Assembly: GCA_009823505.1 (NCBI GenBank)
Contig: VZQC01001595.1
Span: forward strand, 3,113,039-3,177,038
From: Rhizomys pruinosus
Taxonomy: Eukaryota > Chordata > Mammalia > Rodentia > Spalacidae
Length of the DNA stretch: 64,000 nt
Direction: 5' to 3'
Positions 11,413 through 21,490 of the stretch are shown piece after piece. The stretch's first letter is position 1. Every line of letters starts with the position of its first letter. The notes under the pieces were generated by a model. The model was not told where the DNA came from. It did not search any database and saw nothing but the letters and a program-made list of their open reading frames with translations. A program made the position numbers and the translations under genes.

Positions 11413-13466
11413 TTCTAGATTGATGCAGAAAAGGCATATGATAAAATATATCATGGCCTTATGTTTAAAGTCCTATTTGGAATTGGACTGGAGGGAACAT
11501 CCCTCAACATAATTAAAATTATATACAACAAATCCACAGCCAACATCATCCTAAATGGAGATATACTAAGAGCATTCATTCCCCCTTAAAGTCAGGATCC
11601 TAACAAGACTGTCCATTAATCCCACTCCTTTTCAATATAATGCTTGAAACTCTTGCTAGATTAATAAGAAAAGAGAAGAAAACCAAAGGAGTACTAATTG
11701 GAAAAGAGGAGGTCAAACTATACCTTTTGGGGGATTACATGACATTATAGCCAAGGAATGCCAAAACTTCCACCAGAAAACTCCTAGAAATGATTAACAG
11801 TTTCAGTTAAATGGCATTTACATAATTAATCTACAGAAATCCATAGCCTTCCTATAGGCCAATAACAAGCAATTGCAGAAGGAGTACATGGAAAGCCTTC
11901 TATTTATAGTAGCCACAAAAATATATCTTGGAATAAACATGACCAAAGATATTAAAGATCTTTACAATGAAATTTTTAAATCATTGAAGAAGGAGATTGA
12001 GTAAGACACCAGAAGAAAGAAGGATCTCCCATACCCATGGACCAGAAGAAGCAATATAGTAAAAATGATCATCTTACCAAAATTAATATATAGATTCAAT
12101 GCAATACCAATCAAAATCCCCATGACTTTTTTCACAGAATTAGGAAAAAAAATCACTAAAATTTGTATGAAAAAAATGAAAGGCCCCAATAGCCAAAGCA
12201 ACCCTCAGCAAAAGGAATAATGCAGGTGGAATTACTGTACCGGATTTAAATCTCTACTACAGAACTATAGTTATAAAAAAAACACATGGTACTGGCATAA
12301 ATATAGACCCATAGATCAATGGAATAAAATTGAAGACCCAAACTTGAGGACATACAGTTTCAGCCACCTGATATTTGACATAGGAGCCAAAAACACTCAG
12401 TGAAGGAAAGATGGCTTCTTCAGCAATTGGTGCTGGCAAAACAGGATCACCTTCTGCAAAAGAGTGAAATTAAGCACCTACCTTTCAACCTATATTAAAT
12501 AAATTCTAAATGGATTAAAGACCTCAATGTTAAACCTGAAACTCTGACAATATTAGAGGAAAATATTGGCAGTAACCTACAAGTTATAGGTGTAGGAAAA
12601 GACTTTCTAAATCAATCAGCATCTGGGCAGGAATTAAGGTCAACCATCAACAAGTGGGGCCTCATTAAATTCAAAAGCTTCTATACGGCAAAGGAAACAA
12701 TGAAAGAATTGAAGAGGTAACACACAGAATGGGAGAAAATCTTCACCAGTGGCACATCTGCCAGAGGTTTTTACATCGAGTGTATATAAACAAACTACCA
12801 AGAAAACAAATGACCCAAATAAAAGATGGCTTAAATATCTAAACAAAGACTTCTCAAGAGAAGAAGTTGATATGGCCCAGAAACATCTTAAAAAGTTGTA
12901 AAAAAATAAAGTTGTCAACATCATTAATAATTAAGGAAATGAACATTAAAACCACATTAAGATTTTATCTTACACTGGTAAGATTGGCTATGATCAAGGA
13001 AGCAAACTCCACCCTACACCGAATGCTGGAGAGGGTGTGGAGAAAGCAACACTTATTCACTGCTTGTGGAATTGCAACCTCATACAACACCTATGGAATG
13101 GAGGTTGAGAACCCTTAAAAGACTAAAATTCAACATACAATTTGACCCAATTATTGCATTCCTGGGAATATATCCAAAGGATGCATCCTATAACAGATAT
13201 ATGTGCACAACTACATTTATTGCACAAGAGCAAAGAGCTGGAAGCAGCCCAGGTGTCCCCCAACTAACGAGTGGATTATGAAGATGTGGTACATATATAC
13301 AATGGAGTTCTATGCAGTAGGGAAGAAGGATTCCATCATGAAATCTGTAGGCAAATGGATGGAACTGGTAACTGTTATGTCAAGTGAGGTGACAGACTCA
13401 GAAAAACAAATGATTATGTTATTCCTCATTTGTGGTTCCCAGCACCAAATCTTTATATGTAAGTGA
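11413..13466 (+). pseudogene. L1 ORF2, reverse transcriptase to C-terminus, decayed
   Basis: Begins at RT motif A (IDAEKAYDK, 11427 onward) and runs through the thumb to the cysteine-rich C-terminal region, ending at the normal ORF2 terminus near 13466. The FADD catalytic site has decayed to a GDYM-like reading at about 11735-11750, so the enzyme would be inactive even apart from the stops. C-terminal blocks are clear: WRLRTLKRLKF-like, GIYPKDAS, WYIYTMEFYA and WMELV. Confidence 0.85.
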
Positions 13467-13720
13467 GTAACTGGTCAGTAAAGACAGTATCACATTGATT
13501 GTTATTGCTACAGATAAAGCTTGAAGTATATGTCTCTATTCTCTCAGTTCTAAGATTTATGAGAAAGAACATTTTTTTCTTAAATATATTAAAATATACA
13601 TCAACGCATGATATAATTTCGGAATGTAAAGTTACATTTTTTTTTTTACCAATATACAAGCTTACAGATCAACTGTGTACCACTAAATGTGTTTTGCAAT
13701 TAAAAAAGAAAAAAAAATAC
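13467..13720 (+). repeat. L1 3' UTR
   Basis: Follows the ORF2 end with the same block order as the other L1 3' ends in the window ('agttctaagatttatgagaaaga', 'attaaaatatacatcaac'). It stops at an A-rich run near 13715 without the usual G-rich tract, so it is shortened. Confidence 0.75.
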
Positions 13721-14716
13721 TAAGATGAATAGCTATTTGTAGTGTCCTCAGAATTTTATTCATTTCTCATAGAAAAATTGTTCTTCAACAAAGCAATGTC
13801 AGAAAATACTGTGACAAACTGATTAATCTCTTGTATTCAATTAGTCATTTGCAAGCTGAAGGAATTGGCTCATTTTTTCCAGCAACAGGAAAATAGAGCC
13901 CCCAGGAGAGCTCTGACGGCATTCTGCCCGCCCACTTTGTGGGATCCTCTAGAAGCAGGAGTACCCGAGGCACTGCTCCCATCTGCTCCCTGGATGACTG
14001 CATACATTTTGCCGTGTACCTTGATCAGCCTGTGTGGCACAGCACCCTGCCATTCCGTAGCTCACTCACACTCTCTCCTTAATCCCTTCTGCGATTTTTT
14101 GGCTCTTCTTCCTCAGTCCTTGGGCACCATATACAATTTTTTGTCTTAGAATTATTTTAACATTTTTTTCTGTAGTTTACTTCCCTTTTCATCAAAATTC
14201 CCTATTTAAGACACTCAGGGTGGTTGATAACCCTGACTGGACAGAGATTGCCTTATCATTTATTTGTTATTCTCATTCATAAAGTATGGTCATGCACAGA
14301 CCTTTCACAAAATGTGTATGAATGATTTTGTCATCTTAAGTGAGATAATTCATGTATACACTGAAACATTTTCAAATGGCATTATTTACTTTCAGTTAAG
14401 GATGTTTTGCATGTTATATAAATGAATTAGATTTTTCAGGGCAAGTGCATCCTACCTAAAACACTGCACTTGCTTTATCTGAGAAAGAAGGTAATTTCTA
14501 ACATAGAGGAGTTATGTGAATATTAGTTGACATCCAGGTTTTATGAAAATATTTTTTTCTTAATTTATCAGTATTGTGGATATTATTTTATATTTAAATG
14601 GTGTCTGAGTACAATCGCACCTGTCAAGACATTTGAGGAAAAGCATATCAGAAAAAATATTAAAAATATGCTTGATTTTCTTGATAACATGGAAAAGCAA
14701 ACTCTACCTGGTATTT
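13721..14716. other. Unassigned; GC-richer block at 13890-14100
   Basis: A GC-richer block in AT-rich surroundings contains a 94-codon frame (13865-14149) with no recognised domain, no signal peptide and no exon signals. It could be an old LTR or processed-gene relic. I cannot assign it. The rest shows nothing. Confidence 0.35.
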
Positions 14717-14734
14717 CACTTTTCCTCTATTTTC

Positions 14735-14957
14735 TTTTTTTTTTTTATTAATTTATTTATTTATGTGTATGAATGTGCTGTCTGCATGTAGGTTTGTGCA
14801 CCTGTGTCGTGCAATACTGCGGAGGTCAGAAGAGAGTCTCAGATTGCCCTGGAACTGGAGTTCTCCTGGAATTGGAGTTACAGACTGTTCTCAGCTGCCA
14901 TGTGGGTCCTCTGCAAGAGCAGTTGGTGCTCTTAACCGCTAGGCCATCTCTCCAGCC
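14735..14957 (-). repeat. B2-type SINE, antisense, with clear TSD
   Basis: Complete antisense element flanked by an 18-base perfect direct repeat (CACTTTTCCTCTATTTTC) at 14717-14734 and 14958-14975. The perfect duplication suggests recent insertion. Confidence 0.96.
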
Positions 14958-15051
14958 CACTTTTCCTCTATTTTCATAAATACATTTAAAATATGAAAAC
15001 AAATAAATTCCAAGAATTGGCCTGTAATACAACTCATACAATAACTAACTG

Positions 15052-15725
15052 AATGTGAAAGTTACAGATTAGAAACAGTTATGCTAAGCGAAGTAACACA
15101 GTCCCAGAAAAATTAATGAAGTGTGGTATCCCTCATTTGTGGATCCTAGCACCAAATCTTTATATGTAAGTCAAGCTGAGTGATTTTTTTTTTTTTTTTT
15201 AGTAAATACAATACCACTTTGTCTGATGCTACTATAGAAATATCTGGTAGTCTCTTTTTCTATTTTCCTAAGTTCTAAGATTTATGAGAAAGAATCTATC
15301 TCTTCTTAAAAGTACATTAAAACATCAACTTGCTATATAACTTGGGAATATAAAGCTATGTTTCTTTTTGCCTGCAGGCAACATTACTGTTGAACTGTGA
15401 ATCCCAAACTGTTTTGGGTGTAACCTATAGCTTATTTTCAGACTGTAACATTTTGTTATATGTGTGGGGTGTATATGTGTGTGTTTTGGAGTAATATAAA
15501 GTTAAAGGGAACAACAACAAATGTCTCGTTCAGAGAACTGACCAAAACAGTAATCTACATTGAAAAAGTTAAAAAAGAATAAGGAAAAGATGCAAGGCAG
15601 GACTTACCATGCATGGAAGAATGCCTGTGCTCTGGTGGGGGGGCATGGATGGGGAAACATGTCTAAATTTGATTGGGAAAAGTTGTATGAAATGCACAAG
15701 GCTCAATAAAATATATTTTTTAAAA
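15052..15725 (+). repeat. L1 3' end, 5'-truncated
   Basis: Starts in the last ORF2 blocks ('aagcgaagtaacacagtccc', 'ctcatttgtggatcctagcacc'), then the 3' UTR with a G-rich stretch at 15640-15655, ending 'tgtatgaaatgcacaaggctcaataaaat'. A poly(T) run at 15186-15200 interrupts it. The 3' UTR order matches that of 2150-2685. Confidence 0.85.
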
Positions 15726-15884
15726 ACTTAAGAAAGTTAGAAATTATTTAAACTACATATATTACATTAGAAATATGAGGTATTTGATCTTAAAATATAT
15801 TCAGCTTCATATATGTAATTTATCAATGTTATACAAGATTGTAAACAATATTTGAGGGGACATAGTTTCTTGGTTTTTTAAAAA

Positions 15885-15886
15885 TT

Positions 15887-15937
<51 letters not shown>

Positions 15938-16132
15938 TATGAATGTACTGTCTGCATGTAGGTCTGTGCACCCGTGTCATACAATGCCACGGAGGTCAGA
16001 AGAGGGCATATGATTCCCCTGGAACTGGAGATAAAGACGGTTCTCAGGGGCCATGTGGGTGCTGGAGATCGAACCCAGGTCCTCTGCAAGAGGAGTCGGT
16101 GCTCTTAACCACTAGGCCATCTCTCCAGCCCC
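15885..16132 (-). repeat. B2-type SINE, antisense, (TTTA)n tail
   Basis: A (TTTA)n tail complement at about 15887-15936 leads into a B2-type body and head ending 'ggccatctctccagcccc'. AGTTTCTTG occurs just before the tail and just after the head, consistent with a target duplication. Confidence 0.94.
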
Positions 16133-16149
16133 AGTTTCTTGTTTTATAA

Positions 16150-16371
16150 AGTATTTAATTTATTATCTTTATTTATGTGCATTAGTGGATCTCCTTCCTG
16201 TGTGTAAGTGCATCTGTGTCATGCAAAACACGGAGACAGAAGAAAGTGTTGGATCCCCTGGTACTGGAGTTATAGACAGCCCATAGCTGCTATGTGGGTG
16301 CTGGGAATCAAATCTGGGTCTTCTGCAAGACCAGCCAGTGCTCTTAACAACAGAGCCATCTTTCTAACCCC
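16150..16371 (-). repeat. B3/B2-type SINE, antisense, older
   Basis: A diverged second antisense SINE directly follows the previous one: 'cctgtgtgtaagtgcatctgtgtcatgcaa', 'gatcccctggtactggagttat', 'gagccatctttctaacccc'. It has more substitutions than its neighbour. Confidence 0.88.
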
Positions 16372-16499
16372 ATAGTTTCCTGATATTTTAGATTAATGAA
16401 TGCCACAATTTAGTAATAGATTATGTCAGCAAATGAAGGCAAAGATGATATATACAGATTATTCACTACTTTTTCATTAGAAATTAAAAAAAAAATTTT

Positions 16500-16647
16500 T
16501 TTTCGTCTTTTCGAGACAGGGTCTCCCTGTAGCCCCAGCTGTCCTGGAACTTGCTCTGTAGACCAGGCTGGCCTTGAACTCACAAAGATCCGCGTGCCTC
16601 TGCCTCCCAAGTACTAGGATTAAAGGTGTGTGCCACCACACCCAGCT
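16500..16647 (-). repeat. B1 SINE, antisense
   Basis: Full-length antisense B1 with low divergence, ending 'ccaccacacccagc'. A short GAAATTTAA-like flank on the right resembles AAATTAAAA on the left, a possible target duplication. Confidence 0.94.
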
Positions 16648-17205
16648 GAAATTTAATTTTCTTATAAAAAGAGATTTTATCTTAGGAGAAATTTGTGGAT
16701 TTATGCTGTTTAAACCTCAATTTCATTAAGGAACATCCCTTATTTTGATTATATTTACACTTTAGGAACATTAAACTAATGTGGCTTTGCCATATTTGTG
16801 GAGTGTTAGTTCTCTATAGATACCAAAGAAACCTGGACTTCTGGTAAGATGTCATATTTGTTAAAGGTTAAGACATGATTCCCTTCATTTTGGCTCTTTT
16901 TTCTGCCTCATCTTCAAGAAGCCAATGTCTAGGAAGCATGAAACTGCTTCATCACATAACAGCATAGTATTCTCAAATATGATTGGTTTGTTAACACATT
17001 CATCTGGATTAGTCAATAAACCATTAGAAAAGAAAGCACTCAAATTGAGGAGTTCTGAAAATTATCAGAGTCAAAGCAGCTAATGTCACTATTTATCTGA
17101 ACATTCTGATATAAAATTATAATAAGAATATTATATTCAATACATTTTTGGAAATTTTCAAACCATCCTAGAGATACTGCTCATATTTCCAGATGAGAAT
17201 CAAGA
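16648..17205. other. No gene or repeat recognised
   Basis: AT-rich sequence without SINE, L1 or LTR hallmarks that I can support. Confidence 0.45.
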
Positions 17206-17570
17206 CTTAAATAATTTTCTGGGCTTACTTAGTTGTAGTTAAAGCACTTGCTGCACTAGCAAGAAGACCAGAGTTTGAGTACTCAGAACACATCTACGTG
17301 TTAGGTGTGCGTCATGGCTAACATATAATCTCAGTCTTAGAAGTGGAAGCAGATTTCTGGAGCAATCTGACTAGTGAGACTACCTGTATGGAAGAGCTCT
17401 AGGTTTAACTGAGAGACTCTGTCCCAAAGAATAAGGAGGAAAACCAATGGAGAAACATTCCCAATATCAACCTCAGGGCTCTACATGGACAGCTGGGACT
17501 AAAGGGAGACCCTGCCTCAAAAAGACCAACCCGCCCCCAAAAAAGAAACACTTCCACCAATGTTCCTGCA
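17206..17570 (+). repeat. B4/RSINE-type SINE fused to B1 tail
   Basis: A tRNA-like start ('aaagcacttgctgcactagcaag') is followed by a B4-like middle ('catggctaacatataatctcag', 'gagagactctgtcccaaagaataagg'). A B1-like end follows ('cagctgggactaaagggagaccctg') and then A-rich sequence. Strongly diverged, so old. Confidence 0.65.
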
Positions 17571-18017
17571 TGTCCTCACACATATGGGGGGGGGGCTAGG
17601 TTCTCATTATTCCATCTACATCTGCCATGTTTCACATTGTACATATCTTTAAGAAGTATAAACCAGTATGTATTGTTAAATATTATAAAGTTGAAAAAAA
17701 TTGCTAAGAGAATGTTTTATTCAATTACGTATTTTAAGAATCTTGATTTTATCTAAAAAAATCTGCTTCTCAGATTTTGCATAGTTGTTCATATATCCAT
17801 ATGTGTCCAGATATGCAAGTACACAAAGATGTGCTAACATAACTGGAGATTCCTTCATAATTTTCACAATGCCTCTCTGAAAGTCCTAAGGTAGAATAAC
17901 TCGATCATCATTACTTAATTTATATAAATGCTTAGAATATTCTTTTTATTAGCAATAGAGTTCTCATTTTTCATTTATAATTTTAAATATTTTTCTACCT
18001 TCTAACAAAGAAATTAT
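17571..18017. other. No gene or repeat recognised
   Basis: AT-rich; a short G run at 17587-17594 is the only notable composition. Confidence 0.45.
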
Positions 18018-18067
18018 GTTTTTTTTTCTTTTATCTCTTTTATCTTTTATCTTTTATCTTTTATCTC
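18018..18067. repeat. (CTTTTAT)n-like tandem repeat
   Basis: Five or so units of TTTTATC or CTTTTATC in tandem. Confidence 0.85.
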
Positions 18068-18302
18068 CTACTGGCTTTTTAAATATTACATATATAATCA
18101 TATTACATATACAATTAACACCTACAGCTAGAAATTGTCATTTAAGCATTTTCATATTTTATAGATAAACATGGAAATTTACATGAAGTCTACCTTCTCC
18201 ATTCACCCTGAAGATAATGTATTTGGTATTAAATTATTAATATTTGCAATGACATCCACAACTTTAATTGCTGAATAATTAATTTCCTCCTTTGACTTAT
18301 TA

Positions 18303-18788
18303 TGCATTTGTCAATGTCTTGTGCATTGGGGTCCCTGGGTAGAGGTCGCACACAAATAGGACACAGGGGATGCAGAGTATATGAAGCAACTGCATGTTTG
18401 TTTCTAATTGTCTCGTTCTTTTATACAGTTAAGCAAACAACAGATGCTTTCACTCCAGAACATCAGGAGACTTTTTCAAAATATCACAAAAGTGGTTTAT
18501 CCATAACAAAACTTTGATTATCTCTTGGAATGCTTATGAAGTTTATTAAATCATATTGGAAGTCTTAAACAACATTGTTTTTCATGCCTGTATAGAAGCC
18601 ACGTCCTTAAAAAAGGACAAATTCTGGCAGAGCACTGAGTTTCTGCAAGAGGAAGTATGCTTCCTCTTTATGCTTGGTTTGCCAAGTATCATCCACCCAG
18701 AGTCGCCTCATTTGACCTTAAAGGAGCAAGCTCTCTTTGCAAGGCTTTAAACATGTTGCATATCCTCAAAGAGCTGCGTATCCTCACA
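18303..18788 (-). repeat. Candidate 3' LTR of minus-strand ERV
   Basis: On the minus strand this lies just after the env stop and after an A/G-rich stretch (complement of 18790-18804) that could be the polypurine tract. It begins TGTGAGGA and ends ATGCA, giving TG...CA ends. A TATAAAA box (complement of 18419-18425) lies about 120 bases from the end. No matching copy is found upstream of the primer binding site at 26860, so the LTR identity rests on position and motifs only. Confidence 0.45.
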
Positions 18789-18808
18789 ATTTCCTCCATT
18801 TTTATTTT

Positions 18809-20516
18809 TTATGTCTTTTTTTTAGCATGGAGAGCCATAATTTTCTTATGTTATCCTGTTGTGGTTTTAAAAAGCATATATAAAGGCCCAATAATATTAT
18901 AATTATTAAGCATATTAGAATTCCCATTCCACCTGCTGCATGAGTTAGGCTCTGTGATTGCTTTAGGATCTAAGCCAGTTAATTTATCAATAAACATTTG
19001 CACAATCTCAGACGCCTCAGAGGAGGGAAATTTTTTGAGAAATGTGGAGGACACTGTTTCTCTTAAGTCTTGGATTTGTTGAATAGCCGAATTATTGCCA
19101 TTCAAATATATCTGTATTAATTCCCATTCATAATTACTATGATTGAAAGGTATATCAGTAATACAGAACGTGGTGGAGTTCCAATCACAGTTTAACATCT
19201 CCTGTTTTTGTATACCTAAATATTTTTTTACCTAACCAAGCCACAGTTTGTTTTAACACATCTATTTCATTTTGAAATCGAGCATCAATTTCTGTTTGTT
19301 GTAACCATAATTCATGAGAATCCTTGTGCCAGGCTTCCACAAAATGCTTGGTTTGTAAAGAGGCTTGCAAGGCAACTCCTGCCCCTGAAGCCGTAGCAGC
19401 CACAGCAATGAGGTTTAGAATAATAGCAACAATTGCTCCAATCATTCGTTTAGATATTTTTAGCAAATTTTCAAAAAATTCAGTTAAAATATGATCTAAA
19501 GGCGTTTGTGCCCAAGGTCTCCCCAAATTAACTGGTAACCATACATGCGTTCTTTGTTGTAATAACATGATATGAGCCCCCGAGATATAGTAGAGTTAAT
19601 ACAAGTATACGGTTGATATTGAGTACATGATATCCCCTTTTCCCAACTGAAATTTCCCACTAGAAAAACATATGGCATCGTACACAAGCAGTAACACTAT
19701 AAGCTCGGAATAAGGTAAAGCTGTAACTGGACCTTGATTGAGCTGTCCCGGAAAAAGTACCATTGAATATCTGGATAGGGTAGAGTGTAGCGGCCGCTTT
19801 CCAAATATGACTTTGAATAGCCATTGGTGTCTGGAGGCTGGCTAATCCATTGTCACTTCATCCTCCATCTCCCCAAGCCAACAGTCTATCTGCTCTGGTA
19901 ATGGAATCGTTGCCTACATCATTCATCCTGGTAACATTAAGCACATTACAGGTAGTACTATTCCATTCTGAAATGTATTTATAAATTGTCCATAAGGTCC
20001 CCGATTAACCCTTTTATTTTGAATTATTTTTCCAAAATTACCTAGGCAACTATGACAAATAATGGGTTTATATTTTAACCCTATATAAGTGAAATCTTCA
20101 CAAATAGGGTAAGACAATTCTTCCATGGTTGTGGTATTATCCCAAGTTTGATTAATAGACCAAGCAGACAAACATTGTAAACGGATTCTGCTTCCAGTAA
20201 TATTTATTCCTGGTAGTATCCAATGTTGAAACCCCATAGGCAAACAAGGGGGACTACCCAGACAAATGGGATCACCAGTTCCTGAATAAGAAAAATTATA
20301 AACAGTACCATCTGCAATATTTAAATGAGTTAGATTATTCCAAGGGGAAGATAATATTTTTGGGGTGCTATAAATTAAGACCTCTGCATCTCCCCATATA
20401 ACCAGCTCCAGCATAGGAGGATTGGTTATATAAGCCCAATAACTCACATTTTACCCTCGTGCTGATTGAATCATCAGCAAAGCGCACATGGCCAGAAATA
20501 AATTTTCAGCTGACAT
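18809..20516 (-). pseudogene. env: ERV env (surface and transmembrane), decayed
   Basis: Betaretrovirus-like envelope, originally a membrane glycoprotein cleaved into SU and TM. The ATG chosen (20514-20516) starts a short hydrophobic signal peptide (LFLAMCALLMIQSA). A TAA at 20451-20453 stops it just before the conserved NVSYWAYI block. SU sequence with several N-x-S/T sites and Cys residues is readable at 20447-19923 and 19687-19496. The subunit boundary shows SKR followed by a hydrophobic, Ala/Gly-rich fusion-peptide-like stretch (about 19440-19380). TM continues in a second frame at 19198-18851. The membrane anchor (LICLIIIILLGLYICF) with a Lys-rich tail is in yet another frame and ends at the stop 18809-18811. 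Multiple frameshifts and stops show it is non-functional. The upstream leader with a KRTHRHR basic run is separated by an inserted repeat. Confidence 0.85.
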
Positions 20517-20624
20517 AGCTTTTCCCTATTTTTTAACTATGCCGTGTGCTTGTGCAGTGAGGGATTTAACCTGGCCCCAAGTGGGCAAAGGAGCAGAGCG
20601 ATGGCGATGAGTTCTCTTTCTTTT
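20517..20624 (-). pseudogene. ERV env leader remnant with basic motif
   Basis: The minus strand reads KRTHRHRSAPLPTWGQVK followed by a stop a few codons before the env signal peptide. Some betaretroviruses carry an arginine-rich leader (Rec/Rem-type RNA-export signal) at this place. A similar role is inferred from position and basic residues only. Confidence 0.45.
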
Positions 20625-21366
20625 TTTTAATTATTTTTTTTATTTTTATTGATGCTTTGTGTATTTCATACATCATTTTCCAATTCAGTTCAGGCATATT
20701 TCCCTTTCCCTTCCCCCCATCCCACCCCACCCCATCCCAGATCATGCATTCTGACATAACTGTCCTGCATCTTTCTCTCGGTTTTTTTTTTCTTTCATTT
20801 TTTAGCTATAAGTGATGATCCATGAGTATAAGCATCCTTCATATGAAACCAATTTACAGGCTGTTGTGCCCAAACCCCCACAGCCCCACCATCCAGCAGG
20901 GGGTGAGGGGTTGTATGTTCAATCAAGTTGATCAAATGAGTGTCCAGACTACATTGCTGTAGTTTCACCATTCACCCCAATCGCAGCCCTTACATTCTAC
21001 CACGCCCCCTCTTCCGCAGATTGTTCCCTAGGCTTAGGAAAGGGGCACAGGTGGATGAGAAGCAAAGCAGTCCACTCTCTCTGGAGCTGTTGTCTTGGAC
21101 TCTGGTCAATTCTGGCTGTTTCCTTTCATGGGCTGACAGTTTGTCCAGGAATAACCTTTCGATCCTACTAATGAAGCACAAGCAATTAGATATATAGGTA
21201 TTTAAACAGCACTAATAGTTATAGCAGGTTACTTTGGTATAGACACATATGTTTGGATGGTATGTTAATCCATGAATTACATTTTTTTTCCTGTTAAGTA
21301 TGACAGGGTCTTACTGTGGCTTATAACATCTCCTAACCTGTAGAGGATGTAAGCTTGTGGCATCAG
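20625..21366 (-). mobile_element. ~735-bp repeat with L1-like 3' tail, copy 1 (inside ERV)
   Basis: Nearly identical in order and extent to 37857-38584. On the minus strand it starts GGCTGATGCCACAAGC and ends in a tail matching the L1 3' UTR ends elsewhere in the window: a G-rich tract, then TGTATGAAATACACA, then AATAAAA and A-rich sequence. The 5' part of about 560 bases is not present in the other L1 3' ends here. It interrupts the ERV between integrase and the env leader and has the same orientation as the ERV. Its AATAAA and A-rich end would tend to terminate proviral transcripts early. I see no convincing target-site duplication for this copy. Confidence 0.75.
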
Positions 21367-21490
21367 CCGTGGGTTATTTCTCCAAGGAGAGAGCCAATAG
21401 CCAATTAGATTTGGGATACACAGAGATCTCTTTCTTAAGGATAGTTGTGCCATGGCCAACACAGGTACTTCATCATCCTCTTTGGGTCCC

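Larger units (their letters stand above)
7846..13720 (+). mobile_element. Near full-length L1 retrotransposon (dead)
   Basis: The most complete L1 in the window: GC-rich 5' UTR, ORF1, ORF2 endonuclease part, ORF2 reverse-transcriptase and C-terminal part, then 3' UTR and A-rich end at about 13700. Three things kill it: a B2-type SINE in the 5' UTR/ORF1 boundary region, an interspersed repeat that replaces an estimated 900 bases of ORF2 between endonuclease and RT, and many stops and frameshifts. An internal poly(T) run of about 40 bases at 10243-10282 also interrupts ORF2. Confidence 0.88.

Noticed and set aside
13865..14149. 94-codon open frame in a GC-richer block
   Set aside because: No recognised domain, no splice signals and no codon-bias contrast that I can judge; it could be an old repeat. 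Not called as a gene.
20940..21197. Conserved frame pair shared by 20990-21181 and 38209-38400
   Set aside because: Both copies keep a 63-codon minus-strand frame with few changes, but this is explained by the high identity of the two repeat copies. No domain or start context supports a protein.
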